The notes under the pieces were generated by a model, which saw only the letters and a program-made list of their open reading frames with translations, did not search any database and was not told where the DNA came from. The position numbers and the translations under genes were made by a program. A stretch of DNA of 64,000 bases from Bacillota bacterium. Lineage in GTDB: Bacteria; Bacillota; Ch66; Ch109. Positions 63,527-64,000 of the stretch are shown here, in pieces (position 1 is the first letter of the stretch; the number at the start of each line of letters is the position of its first letter). The stretch spans positions 62,001-126,000 of the forward strand of contig JABLWZ010000004.1 in NCBI GenBank assembly GCA_013178275.1, read 5' to 3'.

Positions 63527-64000
63527 ATGGCTTTTAGCGCCCAGATGCCGATAATAATCATCGCCTGCAGCTTCCTAACCGCGGCCTTTTTTCTGCTGGG
63601 GGTGCTGAAGATGACCCTGGGACGCCGGGCGTCGGTCGCCGAGCGGCTGAAGCGGATTGCCTCCGACAGCCCTGAGGCCTACTCAACGCCGGTTCGGGAG
63701 GAAAAGAAGAAGAGTCCCGGACTGCGCGGCTGGTTCAAGCAGGCCAGCCGGGTCTTTTCCAGCTTCTCCTACGCCCGCTCCCTGGAGAAGGAGATGATAA
63801 GGGCCGACCTGCCGCTGCGGGGAGAGGAGTTTCTTTTCCTCCTGGTCTGCACCGCCCTTTTCCTGCCCCTCCTGGTTTGGTTCCTGACCTCGAACATCGG
63901 CCTGACCGTCGTCCTGGGTCTGGCGGGGCTGACCCTGCCCTTCCTGTGGCTCCGGCAGGCCAAGCGGAAACGTATAGAACGCTTTAACGAGCAGATGGGC
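63527..64000 (+). CDS. tadB: TadB-like membrane protein, 5' part only
   Basis: The first 158 codons; the window ends inside the gene. AGAGGAGG precedes the ATG at 63527 by about 8 bases. A hydrophobic N-terminus (MPIIIIACSFLTAAFFLLGV) is followed by a basic linker and two membrane helices (FLFLLVCTALFLPLLVWFL, LTVVLGLAGLTLPFLWLRQ), then KRKRIERFNEQMG, which begins the T2SSF domain of TadB/TadC. Identification rests on position and this pattern. Confidence 0.85.
   Translation, partial: MAFSAQMPIIIIACSFLTAAFFLLGVLKMTLGRRASVAERLKRIASDSPEAYSTPVREEKKKSPGLRGWFKQASRVFSSFSYARSLEKEMIRADLPLRGEEFLFLLVCTALFLPLLVWFLTSNIGLTVVLGLAGLTLPFLWLRQAKRKRIERFNEQMG

Overview
The window is a high-GC bacterial chromosome interrupted on its left by about 20 kb of AT-rich mobile DNA. 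The host genes (20267 to the end) suggest an anaerobic, spore-former-lineage Firmicute (Clostridia, Peptococcaceae/Syntrophomonadaceae-like). The evidence is a cdaA-cdaR-glmM set, a glmS ribozyme, a T-box before ilv-leu, DegS/DegU-like regulators and an iron-only-hydrogenase-like sensor fused to a sigma-54 activator. I cannot name the species. I saw no rRNA, tRNA or CRISPR array.

Region 1 (1-20238) is a Tn7-like element in the classic attTn7 position: its right end stops 28 bp downstream of the glmS stop codon. It has TnsB-type end repeats, tnsC and tnsD (TniQ), but no tnsA or tnsB. The place upstream of tnsC where they would be expected holds a truncated SMC/SbcC-like gene fragment and an IS256-family element with a frameshift. 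A candidate left end lies at about 1493. Two further right-end-like sequences (13-88 and 1440-1486) lie outside it, which suggests tandem insertions of related elements.

The cargo looks like a defence island. It holds a Mokosh type I-like pair (kinase-helicase plus PLD-like protein, 2155-7607), a HEPN protein with three zinc ribbons (7754-8713), a tiny Cys-rich ORF, and a five-gene operon (9113-14377). That operon encodes an XRE regulator, a Cas4-like Fe-S nuclease, a prokaryotic Argonaute, an unknown helical protein and an HExxH metallopeptidase-like protein, and it has a perfect palindromic operator in front. It is the best candidate here for an undescribed composite system.

Region 2 (20267-37532) holds glmS with its self-cleaving ribozyme and an unusually complex leader, an RND efflux pair, two CBO0543-type membrane proteins, a thioesterase/Lrp pair opposite a metallo-beta-lactamase-fold hydrolase, a zinc-ribbon protein, the hydrogenase-like sigma-54 activator, and glmM-cdaR-cdaA (c-di-AMP synthesis and amino-sugar metabolism), followed by an isoprenylcysteine-methyltransferase-like protein.

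Region 3 (37700-50160) holds an RDD membrane protein, a Mn2+-riboswitch-controlled GDT1/TMEM165-type transporter, and the complete branched-chain amino acid operon ilvD-ilvB-ilvN-ilvC-leuA-leuC-leuD-leuB on the minus strand behind a T-box leader.

Region 4 (50263-64000) holds an unknown 692-residue protein, an HD-GYP phosphodiesterase, a TerC-family protein behind a structured leader, an amidohydrolase, a DegS/DegU-like two-component pair, and a tad/Flp pilus locus (flp, prepilin peptidase, tadE, tadG, cpaB, cpaE, cpaF and the start of tadB, cut by the window edge).
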